From NCBI RefSeq assembly GCF_001043175.1, contig NZ_CP011494.1, positions 2,790,001-2,854,000 of the forward strand: a stretch of 64,000 bases of DNA, given 5' to 3'. This DNA comes from Marinobacter psychrophilus (GTDB lineage Bacteria > Pseudomonadota > Gammaproteobacteria > Pseudomonadales > Oleiphilaceae). The position numbers and the translations under genes were made by a program. Within the stretch, counting starts at the first letter, position 1; every line of letters begins with the position of its first letter. Shown here in pieces: positions 19,183-26,782 of the stretch. Below the pieces are notes generated by a model, which was not told the origin of the DNA, made no database searches, and saw only the letters and a list, made by a program, of their open reading frames with translations.

Positions 19183-20220
19183 ATGTTACCTGACATACTG
19201 ATTTGCGACGATTCCGAGATGGCTCGCAAACAGATGGCCCGAGCTCTGCCAACCGCACTACGACACCAAGTCAGCTTCTGCCGCAATGGTAGTGAAGCAC
19301 TTGTCCGCATACGCCACAGCGTGCCAGACATGTTGTTTCTGGACTTGAATATGCCCGACCTGGACGGCTATGAGGTACTTGAGCACCTTCGCAGCGAACA
19401 GATCGAGTTACTAACCATCGTGGTGTCTGGTGATATTCAGCCCCAGGCAAAAGCCCGGGTTTTTAGTTTGGGGGCCGTGGCTTTTCTTAATAAGCCGACA
19501 GCTCCAGAAAAGGTTGCCAAGCTTCTTGCCCAATACGGCATTTACTGTGAGCCAGAGGAATCGTCATCTTCAGGCTCACAGCCGGAAACCAACACCCCGA
19601 GCCACCCTGCAAGCATCAACTCTGACTCGCAATTATTGCTGAATGACTACCTGCGAGAGATTGCCAACGTCGCCATGGGGCGCTCATCAGACCTGTTGGC
19701 ACGTTTACTGGGTATTTTCGTACACCAGCCAATACCGAAAGTGGCTTTTATTGCCAGTTCCGAACTGCACATGACCATCGCCGCGGCGGATGATGAAGCG
19801 CATTATTCGGCAGTATGCCAAGGCTTTACAGGAGCCGGAGTTGCCGGCGAAGCTATGTTGCTGTTCGCAGACAGCAGTTTTCGCGAAATGGCAGAAATGT
19901 TGCACTACGACAATTTGGACGGCCCAGCGGTCAATGTTGAAGTCTTAATGGACATGTCCAGCATTTTATTCGGCGCATTTTTGAAAGGCATTGGCGATCA
20001 GATGGATTTACGGCTGGGTCTTAGCCACCCAACGGTCCTGGGCCAGCACCGACAGATTAACGAACTGCTGGACCACCATCGTAATCATGAGCAGCAACTG
20101 TTGTGCATTGAAATCGCTTACGCCATTGAAAACCGTAATATCCAATGTGACATGCTAGTGCTGTTTACCGAAGATTCGCTGCCATTTCTGCAGCAACGTT
20201 TACAGTACTTAGCGGAGTAA
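19183..20220 (+). CDS. Response regulator with CheC/CheX-like C-terminal domain
   Basis: A 345-aa protein. Residues 1-120 form a receiver domain with the acidic pair Asp9/Asp10, phospho-acceptor Asp54 (LFLDLNMPDLDG) and Lys104 (FLNKP). A Ser-rich linker (about 125-148) leads to a domain like the CheC/CheX phosphatases. One E-x2-N motif is intact (Glu159-Asn162 in LREIANVAMG, with a Pro downstream); the second is altered (MDMSS instead of E-x2-N). Such proteins dephosphorylate CheY-like regulators, so this one may control its own or another receiver. Three bases separate it from the diguanylate cyclase gene, implying one operon. Confidence 0.85.
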   Translation: MLPDILICDDSEMARKQMARALPTALRHQVSFCRNGSEALVRIRHSVPDMLFLDLNMPDLDGYEVLEHLRSEQIELLTIVVSGDIQPQAKARVFSLGAVAFLNKPTAPEKVAKLLAQYGIYCEPEESSSSGSQPETNTPSHPASINSDSQLLLNDYLREIANVAMGRSSDLLARLLGIFVHQPIPKVAFIASSELHMTIAAADDEAHYSAVCQGFTGAGVAGEAMLLFADSSFREMAEMLHYDNLDGPAVNVEVLMDMSSILFGAFLKGIGDQMDLRLGLSHPTVLGQHRQINELLDHHRNHEQQLLCIEIAYAIENRNIQCDMLVLFTEDSLPFLQQRLQYLAE

Positions 20221-20223
20221 CAA

Positions 20224-21183
20224 ATGCCATCATTAAACTCGGAAAGCCTAAGCTCGTTCCACTGGATGGCCAACATGGTTGAGTCTGTGGAGGTTGGCCT
20301 GGTGGTGCTAGACTTGGACTTCCGTGTGCAGATGTGGAACGGCTTCATGGAGCATCACAGCGGCATGACCGCCAGTAAAGTTCACAATCAGGTGTTGTTC
20401 GAGCTGTTTCCGGACATCCCCCGCGCTTGGCTAAGCAGCAAAGTTGAAGCCGTGACCCAGTTGAACACTCGTGCATTTACGTCGTGGGAGCAGCGCCCTT
20501 ATCTGCTGCGCTTTCGCAATACCCGGCCAATTACCGGCACCGAAGAATTCATGTATCAAAACCTCACCATTAGCCCGCTATGCGGCCCGTCTGGAAAAGT
20601 AGAAAAAGTGTGCCTGATGATCTACGACGTTACCGATATTGCCAGCAACAAGCGGGCACTGGAGCGCGCCAACGATCAACTTGCCAAACTCAGTATGATC
20701 GACAGACTGACGGGACTGCTTAACCGCGGCACTTGGGAAAACTTGCTGGATGCAGAATTTTCACGCTATAGACGCTACGGCAGCAATAGCACATTGGTGA
20801 TGTTTGATATTGATCACTTTAAGGCCATTAACGATCGCTTCGGACACTTGGTAGGAGATGAAGTCATTCGCCACACCGCAGCAACAACCCGCAGCCACTT
20901 GCGCCATTCAGACAGCGCCGGGCGTTATGGCGGAGAAGAATTCGGTATTATCCTGCCGGAAACCGATACAGAAGGGGCTCTCACTATTTGCAAGCGCATT
21001 TTAAACGCTATTTCCCGCGAACCAGTGACGGTAGACAGCCACAACATTACCTACACCATCAGTATTGGTGTCGCACCATTAACTGATAGACCAAAAAATT
21101 ATATGGCTTGGTTAGAACAGGCCGACCAGGCAATGTACTCGGCAAAACAGGCTGGGCGCAATCAGATTGTCACGTTTTCGTGA
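20224..21183 (+). CDS. PAS-GGDEF diguanylate cyclase
   Basis: A 319-aa soluble protein. A PAS domain (about residues 15-130, beginning WMANMVESVEVGLVVLDLDFRVQMWN) is followed by a short coiled helix and a GGDEF domain (LSMIDRLTGLLNRGTWENLL, FDIDHFKAINDRFGH). The active-site motif is GGEEF at 236-240 (GRYGGEEFGIILPE). The product-inhibition I-site RxxD is present as RHSD (227-230), with the usual five-residue spacing. It should make cyclic di-GMP and be feedback-inhibited. It is co-transcribed with the upstream response regulator, which probably controls it. Confidence 0.93.
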   Translation: MPSLNSESLSSFHWMANMVESVEVGLVVLDLDFRVQMWNGFMEHHSGMTASKVHNQVLFELFPDIPRAWLSSKVEAVTQLNTRAFTSWEQRPYLLRFRNTRPITGTEEFMYQNLTISPLCGPSGKVEKVCLMIYDVTDIASNKRALERANDQLAKLSMIDRLTGLLNRGTWENLLDAEFSRYRRYGSNSTLVMFDIDHFKAINDRFGHLVGDEVIRHTAATTRSHLRHSDSAGRYGGEEFGIILPETDTEGALTICKRILNAISREPVTVDSHNITYTISIGVAPLTDRPKNYMAWLEQADQAMYSAKQAGRNQIVTFS

Positions 21184-21258
21184 CGGTTTTTGATGGTAGC
21201 TGCGGCAATTCCATAGCCACTTGAGCCCAAGCAGTAATGCTTGCCACTGAAAACACAA

Positions 21259-21288
21259 ACCGGAGCGCTGGTGAATAGGCGCTCCGGT
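21259..21288. terminator. Hairpin between convergent GGDEF gene and mvaT
   Basis: A perfect 10-bp inverted repeat, ACCGGAGCGC / GCGCTCCGGT, with a 10-base loop lies in the 146-bp spacer between convergent genes. No clear T tract follows on either strand, so its role as a terminator is probable rather than certain. Confidence 0.5.
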
Positions 21289-21329
21289 GGGTTGAACACT
21301 ATGACTGCAGACAGATTATGGCTGGCAGA

Positions 21330-21698
21330 TTAGTCCTGCCAGCTCTGTACTGCCTCTTTTCCGTGCTTTTCACGCCACTCGTTAAGCGTCTTGTGGTTAC
21401 CACCACGGGTTTTAACCACTTCGCCGGTGTGCGGGTTGCGATAGGTTTTTTCCGGACGCTTGGCGCGATTTCCACCGCCAGTCGTAGCGATTGACGTCGA
21501 AGCAATGGACGGATCAATCGCTGCCAGAATTTGCAGGACGTCTTTCGGTGATTTGCTGTATTCGCCCATCAGTTCGCGGACTTTGGTTTCAAACGCTAAT
21601 TCGCTTTTCAACGCTTGATCTTCTTCCAGCTTTTCCAGCTCTGCTGCCAGCTTTTCCATCAGCTGCTTCTTTTGATAATAGTCGTTAATTTTCGCCAT
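21330..21698 (-). CDS. mvaT: MvaT-family H-NS-like nucleoid protein
   Basis: Xenogeneic silencer of the MvaT/MvaU family, 122 aa. The N-terminal coiled-coil oligomerisation region contains EKLAAELEKLEEDQALKSELAFE, followed by the family block KVRELMGEYSKSPKDVL. The C-terminal DNA-binding part has RPEKTYRNPHTGEVVKTRGGNHKTLNEWREKHG, matching the MvaT AT-pincer domain. Such proteins coat AT-rich DNA; in Pseudomonas aeruginosa MvaT and MvaU also bind upstream of the small RNA gene rsmZ. An AT-rich tract lies directly upstream of this gene, which would suit autoregulation (inference). Confidence 0.93.
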   Translation of the reverse strand: MAKINDYYQKKQLMEKLAAELEKLEEDQALKSELAFETKVRELMGEYSKSPKDVLQILAAIDPSIASTSIATTGGGNRAKRPEKTYRNPHTGEVVKTRGGNHKTLNEWREKHGKEAVQSWQD

Positions 21699-21900
21699 GA
21701 AATTTAAACCTTAAGGTCTGAAGTGCCTGATATGAACGATGACAACATACTAATTGTATGTAGCCACCAAAATGACAGTATCGATAGTAATGAATCAGTA
21801 ACGCCAAATCAAAGCATTAATGAAATATCTAGCATATTAAAGCTTACAATCACTTTAGATTCCAAAAACTCTGACGTTTTTGTTAAAGTATTATCAATTA
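21699..21900. other. AT-rich intergenic tract upstream of mvaT
   Basis: About 200 bp, visibly richer in A and T than its surroundings, between the mvaT start and the rfaH stop (both minus strand). It should hold the mvaT promoter. A 77-codon plus-strand frame (21723-21956) crosses it and runs into rfaH; its Asn/Ser/Ile-rich product has no recognisable motif and I do not call it a gene. The composition suits an MvaT-binding site. Confidence 0.6.
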
Positions 21901-22383
21901 TTACTGATTTTTTAACGAAGATATCGGCACAGATATACGCTGGCTTTTCTGCATGAACTCAATCAACACAATTGCCCGTTCATCGCCATCGTAACATTGG
22001 AATATTGCCCCCATGCCAGCAAACGGGCCTTCTGCAACGTCTACATTGTCGCCACTTTTAATGCCTCCCACGGAAGCAACCCGGTCAAGACTGGCGCGTA
22101 AATGATCGACCACTTCATCTTCAACTGGCAAAGGTTTACCACCGAACCCAACAATTCTTATCACACCGCGAGTAGAACGCAGTTTTGACCAGACTGGATT
22201 CAATTGTGACAAATTGATAAAAATATAGCCCGAGAACAGCGCCTCCAGCTTGCAACTACGCTTTCCCGAGCGCAGCTTCTCCACCATCACTTTCGGATAA
22301 AAACAGGGAATATCCTGATTTTGTAAATGCATAAGAGCACGATCTCCTTGACCGGGCTTGCACTGCAGGACATACCACTTCAT
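21901..22383 (-). CDS. rfaH: Transcription antiterminator RfaH (NusG paralogue)
   Basis: A 160-aa NusG-family factor. The N-terminal NGN domain begins MKWYVLQCKPGQGDRALMHLQNQDIPCFYPKV and includes GKRSCKLEALFSGYIFINL. The C-terminal KOW-like region has SGDNVDVAEGPFAGMGAIFQCYDGDERAIVLI. RfaH travels with RNA polymerase on operons carrying an ops element, typically LPS, capsule and conjugation genes, and couples transcription to translation. ATG 22383 gives the family N-terminus; the frame is open to 22467. No ops-marked operon is visible in this window. Confidence 0.93.
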   Translation of the reverse strand: MKWYVLQCKPGQGDRALMHLQNQDIPCFYPKVMVEKLRSGKRSCKLEALFSGYIFINLSQLNPVWSKLRSTRGVIRIVGFGGKPLPVEDEVVDHLRASLDRVASVGGIKSGDNVDVAEGPFAGMGAIFQCYDGDERAIVLIEFMQKSQRISVPISSLKNQ

Positions 22384-22610
22384 AAAAGAGCCTATTAACA
22401 ACACTTCGTGGATTATACGTACGATGAGTTTGAGGGTTAGCACACCTATCCGGCAACCATTGAACATCTAGCCACAACGCCTCTTATCGCAACCTCGGCG
22501 TCGGCTGTAATTGTAACGCGAATATGGCGACAAGATCATTGGCAAACATGACACGTGAAAAGTCTGTGGGCTGCACTGAAGTAAGAACGGACTGATTTAA
22601 GGATGACATC

Positions 22611-23390
22611 ATGAAACTGCAATCCTTGGGCTGCACCGGCACCCTTAAAAGGTTCACCCTATCTTGTGTCAGACGAAAAGTATCGCCTGCCGCAAGACTG
22701 CGGCATGTACCAGATAGAGCAAACCTTATGCCTGCGTAACCCGTGCGCATTTTCCAGTCTGACCAGACAGGATTGAAGCCGTTGTGCTGACCCACGCCCA
22801 TATTGATCGTTCTGGTTACTTGAAAGCGCGGATCAAAAATGGATTTCATGGAAAAATTTACGGTACTCGCGCAACCCACGAACTGTGCAAGACTCTTCTG
22901 CCCAACAGCGATCAAAGCACCGATATTTTCTGTCACTTTCACAAAGACCACCGGCACAACCCCGCCTAATGCCAAAGCATTAATGAGCAAACTGTGTATG
23001 CGTGCAAGGTCGAAGACTCCATCAAACTCGATGCCGTTCGTTATCCCTGCATCATCACCTCCGCTAGCGGCATAGCGAGTGGTGGGAGGGTAATGCACCA
23101 TTATTAACACCCTGCTGCCTAATCATCGCAACATCGTTATTTTCGCTGACTTCCAGAGGGCTTCCAGAGGGCCTCCAGGAGGCTTCCAGGCGCCAGGCAC
23201 CCGCGGTAATGCTTTGTCCAGCGAAGTGACCGTTCACGGTAAATACTGGCCGGTAAAGGCTCAAATACACAACCTGACGTCACTGTGGGCCCACGGTGAA
23301 CCAGTTGCCAGCGACCAAATGTGCTATCGCCTGCATGCAACCCTGGATTGGAACACCAAGGTGCCAGAGCTGAGAACTGAGCTAGATATA
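22611..23390 (+). pseudogene. Decayed metallo-beta-lactamase-fold (RNA-exonuclease-type) hydrolase
   Basis: Remnant of an MBL-fold hydrolase of the type carrying a beta-CASP/RMMBL region. Recognisable pieces in order, in different plus-strand frames: MKLQSLGCTGT from ATG 22611 (AAGGATGAC upstream); GSPYLVSDEKYRL..DCGMYQ (about 22645-22710); IEAVVLTHAHIDRSGYL..KNGFHGKIY (about 22770-22860); LLPNSD; then PCIITSASGIASGGRVMHH (about 23045-23105); and VTVHGKYWPVKAQIHNL joined to WAHGEPVASDQMCYRLHATLDW (23226-23350). The metal motif HxHxDH reads HAHIDR, so a ligand His is lost. At least three frameshifts are visible. From known lengths, several hundred bases of the central region are missing. Confidence 0.85.
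23148..23191. repeat. Four 11-bp tandem units inside the pseudogene
   Basis: Units of 11 bases begin at 23148, 23159, 23170 and 23181: GACTTCCAGAG, GGCTTCCAGAG, GGCCTCCAGGA, GGCTTCCAGGC. The intact family has a single FQAxGTRG motif here, so the array looks like a local 33-bp expansion within the dead gene. Confidence 0.75.
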
Positions 23391-23420
23391 GGATGTGGCA
23401 CGCGTTCTGGGTGCGTTTTT

Positions 23421-23438
23421 TGTAAGCCTGAACTTACA
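23421..23438 (+). promoter_or_regulatory. GacA/UvrY-type upstream activating sequence
   Basis: TGTAAGCCTGAACTTACA is a perfect match to the GacA box TGTAAG-N6-CTTACA known upstream of rsmX, rsmY, rsmZ and csrB. A -10-like TACACT lies at 23483-23488. The box centre is then about 65 bp before a predicted start near 23495, the usual spacing for Gac-controlled small RNAs. No good -35 hexamer is visible, which fits an activator-dependent promoter. Confidence 0.88.
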
Positions 23439-23494
23439 CAACAAAGGGTAAAAGGCTTACAACAAAGCGCAGCAGAATTGGTTACACTTTAACG

Positions 23495-23715
23495 GTCAAG
23501 GATGACTCGCTGGCATGGAATGCCAACACATGGAAGAAACCCCACGGAACCGGGGGCGCTCGAAGGAGTCGGGCATACAAGGATGGAATTCAGGGAAGGT
23601 GCACCCAGGATGGGTGAAGCCTGACGGATCAGGCCGGGGTCATAGTCACGGGTAACACAGCTGGCAAGGATGTCAGTTGTGCCGTGCGCCCCTGTAGCCA
23701 TCTACTTTCTTGTCT
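23495..23715 (+). ncRNA. Csr/Rsm-type regulatory RNA (CsrB/RsmZ-like)
   Basis: Proposed RNA that sequesters the translational repressor CsrA/RsmA. Eleven GGA motifs lie between 23500 and 23670 (at 23500, 23517, 23532, 23546, 23565, 23581, 23585, 23594, 23608, 23626, 23668), several as AGGATG. At least four sit in hairpin loops: TGGCA-TGGAA-TGCCA (23511-23525), CACCC-AGGAT-GGGTG (23602-23616), GCCTGA-CGGA-TCAGGC (23619-23634), and an 11-bp stem closed by AGGA (23656-23681). The last is extended by CACGG/CCGTG and GGGG/CCCC. A GacA box lies upstream. The 5' end is inferred from the -10; the 3' end is approximate, as only a weak T-rich stretch (23704-23712) follows the final stem. Minus-strand frames here are shadows. 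Confidence 0.85.
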
Positions 23716-23812
23716 ATTGAAGTCCTGCCTGCCCTTTTCGGCTCTGGTTTAGTCCCGTGGTGCCGTGTGGATACTAACCACAACAACCGACGAGAACGTC
23801 CGGAGTTAACTC

Positions 23813-24106
23813 ATGAAACACAGCTCATTGCTCGCTACGCTTACTCTGTTGTTAAGCCTAATGTCCGGCTTTGCCTTTGCTCAGGCGGCGAGCATCAATA
23901 TCAATACCGCCGACAGCACCAGTCTGGCCTCGCTTTCAGGCATTGGCCAAAGCAAAGCCGAAGCAATTGTGGAATACAGAGAGGCTAATGGCCCGTTCAC
24001 CAGCACCCAAGACCTAGCAAATGTTAAGGGCATTGGAGCACGAACGGTCGAAAAAAATGCAAACCGGCTAACGACTCAAGACACAAATAGCCCCAAGGCA
24101 CCGTAA
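23813..24106 (+). CDS. comEA: ComEA-type helix-hairpin-helix protein
   Basis: Small exported DNA-binding protein (97 aa). A signal peptide spans about residues 1-26 (LLATLTLLLSLMSGFAFAQA). Residues 27-90 form a double helix-hairpin-helix: INTADSTSLASLSGIGQSKAEAIVEYREANGPF, then DLANVKGIGARTVEKN. ComEA relatives bind incoming double-stranded DNA in the periplasm during natural transformation; short forms like this lack the membrane anchor and are likely periplasmic. CGGAG precedes ATG 23813. It stands between the proposed Rsm RNA and a bidirectional terminator. Confidence 0.92.
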   Translation: MKHSSLLATLTLLLSLMSGFAFAQAASININTADSTSLASLSGIGQSKAEAIVEYREANGPFTSTQDLANVKGIGARTVEKNANRLTTQDTNSPKAP

Positions 24107-24146
24107 CAAAACGGGTGGTTGCTTTTAAGCAACCACCCGTTTTGTT
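24105..24146. terminator. Perfect 42-bp palindrome, bidirectional terminator
   Basis: AACAAAACGGGTGGTTGCTT and its exact complement are separated by TT, giving a 20-bp stem with A tracts at one foot and T tracts at the other. It lies between convergent comEA and the thiolase gene and should terminate both. Confidence 0.92.
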
Positions 24147-24167
24147 CGTGCCAGCCCGACCTCTGCC

Positions 24168-25355
24168 TTATAACATTTCGATCGCCATCGCAGTTGCTTC
24201 ACCACCGCCAATACACAGGGCCGCAACACCTTTCTTTTTTCCGTAACGCTGCAGCGCGTACATCAGAGTGACCAAAATTCGCGAACCTGTTGAGCCTACG
24301 GGGTGGCCCTGGGCACAGGCACCGCCATGAACGTTCACTTTATCCGGATCAAGCCCTAGCTCTTGAATGGGCATCATCGCCACCATAGCGAAGGCTTCGT
24401 TGATTTCGTACAGGTCAACGTCGTCCTTACTCCAGCCGGTTTTGGCAAACAAGGTTTCCAGCGCACCCACCGGGGCACAGGTGAATTCTGACGGATGCTG
24501 GGATTGCGTGCTGTGAGCAACCACTCGGGCCAAAGGTTTGAGCCCGCGCTTTTCAGCTTCGGATTCGCGCATCAGCACCAGCGCAGACGCGCCGTCAGAA
24601 ATAGAAGAGGCGTTAGCAGCCGTGATGGTGCCATCTTTGCTGAACGCCGGACGCAACGTCGGGATTTTTTCCAGGTTGGCATTAAATGGCTGCTCGTCGT
24701 GCTCTACCAGGATGTCACCCTTGCGGGTTTTAACGGTGACCGGGACAATCTCGTCTTTTAACAGGCCCTGTTCAATTGCGCGCTGCGCACGCTTGAGGGA
24801 GCTGATGGCGTAGTTATCCATGTCTTCTCGGGTATAGCCTTTTTTATCAGCCATTTCCTGCGCAAAAGCACCCATCAAACGGCCCGTTTCAGCATCTTCC
24901 AGGCCGTCAAAAAACATGTGATCCTGAGCCGCATCGCCTGGCCCCATACGGTAACCACTGCGTGCTTTTAACAGCAAATACGGAGCGCTCGACATGTTCT
25001 CCATACCGCCAGCCACCATGATGTCATTGCTGCCGGCTTTAATCAGGTCATGGGCAAGCATCGCCGCCTTCATGCCCGAACCACACAACTTGTTGATCGC
25101 GGTTGCACCAGTGCTATCTGGCAAGCCGGCTTTCCGCATGGCCTGTCGCGCGGGGCCTTGGCGCAAACCCGCAGGCAATACGTTGCCCATGATCACTTCT
25201 TGCACGTCACTTGGCTGTATACCCGCGCGACGCACGGCTTCAGCAATGCACACAGCACCCAGCTCAGGTGCAGGCACAGAGGACAAACTGCCCTGAAACC
25301 CGCCCATTGGCGTACGCACTCCACTGACAATCACTACCTGATCGCTGCTGTTCAC
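24168..25355 (-). CDS. Acetyl-CoA acetyltransferase (thiolase)
   Basis: Thiolase-superfamily enzyme (395 aa) condensing or cleaving acyl-CoA. The nucleophilic Cys lies in INKLCGSGMKA (about residue 90), the NEAFA motif supplies an active-site Asn/Glu loop, and the C-terminal GGACAQGHPVGSTGSR and CIGGGEA carry the catalytic His and second Cys. It is closest to biosynthetic acetoacetyl-CoA thiolases (AtoB/PhaA type); the exact substrate cannot be read from sequence. I chose GTG 25355 because AAGGAG lies five bases upstream; the frame opens at 25385. It stands alone between two hairpin-bounded neighbours. Confidence 0.9.
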   Translation of the reverse strand: MNSSDQVVIVSGVRTPMGGFQGSLSSVPAPELGAVCIAEAVRRAGIQPSDVQEVIMGNVLPAGLRQGPARQAMRKAGLPDSTGATAINKLCGSGMKAAMLAHDLIKAGSNDIMVAGGMENMSSAPYLLLKARSGYRMGPGDAAQDHMFFDGLEDAETGRLMGAFAQEMADKKGYTREDMDNYAISSLKRAQRAIEQGLLKDEIVPVTVKTRKGDILVEHDEQPFNANLEKIPTLRPAFSKDGTITAANASSISDGASALVLMRESEAEKRGLKPLARVVAHSTQSQHPSEFTCAPVGALETLFAKTGWSKDDVDLYEINEAFAMVAMMPIQELGLDPDKVNVHGGACAQGHPVGSTGSRILVTLMYALQRYGKKKGVAALCIGGGEATAMAIEML

Positions 25356-25450
25356 ATTAACTCCTTGTACCCTTGATATTAACATCGCTGTTCTCGACGC
25401 AGGCCGGCTCGCCCAAGCGTAGTTCAGTGTTCAAGCCACTGCACGAAAGC

Positions 25451-26590
25451 TTACGGCTTATGAGGCGCGGCAAGATAATCTTGAGATTGCATTTCCAGCA
25501 AGCGCGACTCAGTGCGCTCAAATTCGAAATTCAGCCGACCACCGGCGTATAGTTCTACAATTGGTACCGCCGCCGAGATAATAACCTTTACATTACGATC
25601 GTAGAATTCGTCGATCATATTGACAAAACGTCGAGCCTGGTCGTCCCTGTCCCCGCCCAACAACGGCACGTTGCTGATAATAATAGCGTGGAACTGGCGG
25701 GCCAACTCAATATAGTCATTCTGGCTGCGAGGGCCGTCGCACACCGCTTCAAAATCGAACCACACCACGTCATCGGCATGGGCACGGGCTGGAATTTTGC
25801 GACCGTTTATTTCCATCGATTTACTGTGCTTGCCTGCTTCCACCGCCAAATTCTCAAAGCTTTTAGTCAGACTGGCATCAGCTTCAGCCCCCAGCGGTGA
25901 ATAATAAAGCCGGGCTTGTTCCAGCGTGCGTAAGCGGTAATCTACGCCGCCATCCACATTCACCACATCGGTATGTTTTTTTACCAGTTCAATGGCCGGC
26001 AGAAAACGCGCCCGCTGCAGACCGTCTTTGTACAAGCCGTCAGGAACAATGTTAGACGTGCACACCAACGTAACGCCACGCTCAAACAAGCCTTGCATTA
26101 AAGTTGCCAGTATCATCGCGTCACCAATGTCGGACACAAAAAACTCGTCAAAACAGATAACCCGGGTTTCATCGGCAAATTTTTTGGCCACAAGCTCCAA
26201 GGGATTTTTTCGACCCTTCAACAGCTTGAGTTCATTATGAACACGTTGCATAAAGCGGTGAAAATGCACTCTCATTTTGCGATCGAACGGCAGGGCTTCA
26301 AAAAAAGTGTCCATCAGATAGGTTTTCCCGCGGCCAACGCCGCCCCAAAAATACAAACCTGTAATCGGCTCCTTTTTGCCCGTTCCCTTGCTTAGCTTAC
26401 GACGCAATTTTGACATCTTGCTGTCGCGGGAGCTTTCAGCTGCCACCAGTTTGTCGTAAAGTAATTGAAGACGCTTTACAGCATCTTCCTGCGCAGCATC
26501 ACGCAAGAACTCCGGACGCTGAAGGTCCTGCTGGTAGCGTTGCCAGGGTGGCATATTGATCGAACTGGCAGTGGACATAGACGCTGTCAT
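25451..26590 (-). CDS. zapE: Cell division protein ZapE (AFG1-like ATPase)
   Basis: AFG1/ZapE ATPase of 379 aa. Walker A is GGVGRGKTYLMD (about residues 85-96), Walker B is VICFDEFFVSDIGDAM, and the sensor region is LVCTSNIVPDGLYKDGLQRARFLPAI. Relatives associate with the Z-ring during constriction under stress. The family C-terminal block is FVNMIDEFYDRNVKVIISA. It is transcribed divergently from zapG, another division-related gene, across a 192-bp spacer that should carry both promoters. Confidence 0.93.
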   Translation of the reverse strand: MTASMSTASSINMPPWQRYQQDLQRPEFLRDAAQEDAVKRLQLLYDKLVAAESSRDSKMSKLRRKLSKGTGKKEPITGLYFWGGVGRGKTYLMDTFFEALPFDRKMRVHFHRFMQRVHNELKLLKGRKNPLELVAKKFADETRVICFDEFFVSDIGDAMILATLMQGLFERGVTLVCTSNIVPDGLYKDGLQRARFLPAIELVKKHTDVVNVDGGVDYRLRTLEQARLYYSPLGAEADASLTKSFENLAVEAGKHSKSMEINGRKIPARAHADDVVWFDFEAVCDGPRSQNDYIELARQFHAIIISNVPLLGGDRDDQARRFVNMIDEFYDRNVKVIISAAVPIVELYAGGRLNFEFERTESRLLEMQSQDYLAAPHKP

Positions 26591-26782
26591 CAGTGGCTTC
26601 CAAGAGTTACTGGTTTATTTTGGCGCAACATCCTAGCGCAATTTAAGCTTTTCGCCGTAGTAGGGCCACAACGCGGCAATAAGACGATTGACTCACGCTT
26701 TTGTCGTGGGCGTATAGAGTTAGTGACGTTATACTCATGACCTGTTCTACGGTTCATTATTTTTAAAAGGACAAAGCAACTT

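Noticed and set aside
21723-21956. Plus-strand 77-codon open frame
   Set aside because: It overlaps the rfaH 3' end, sits in AT-rich DNA where chance frames look Asn/Ile-rich, and has no recognisable motif.
22484-23110. Minus-strand 208-codon open frame
   Set aside because: It lies antisense to the ordered MBL-fold fragments on the plus strand, has no motif of its own and no ribosome-binding site; it is a shadow of the pseudogene.
23489-23701. Minus-strand 70-codon open frame
   Set aside because: It is antisense to the hairpin series of the proposed small RNA and has no protein-like features.
23490-23715. Group II intron or retron remnant
   Set aside because: I considered this because of the dense hairpins and a GTGCGCC string. 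There is no reverse transcriptase, no domain V, and the GGA loops plus GacA box fit a Csr/Rsm RNA much better.
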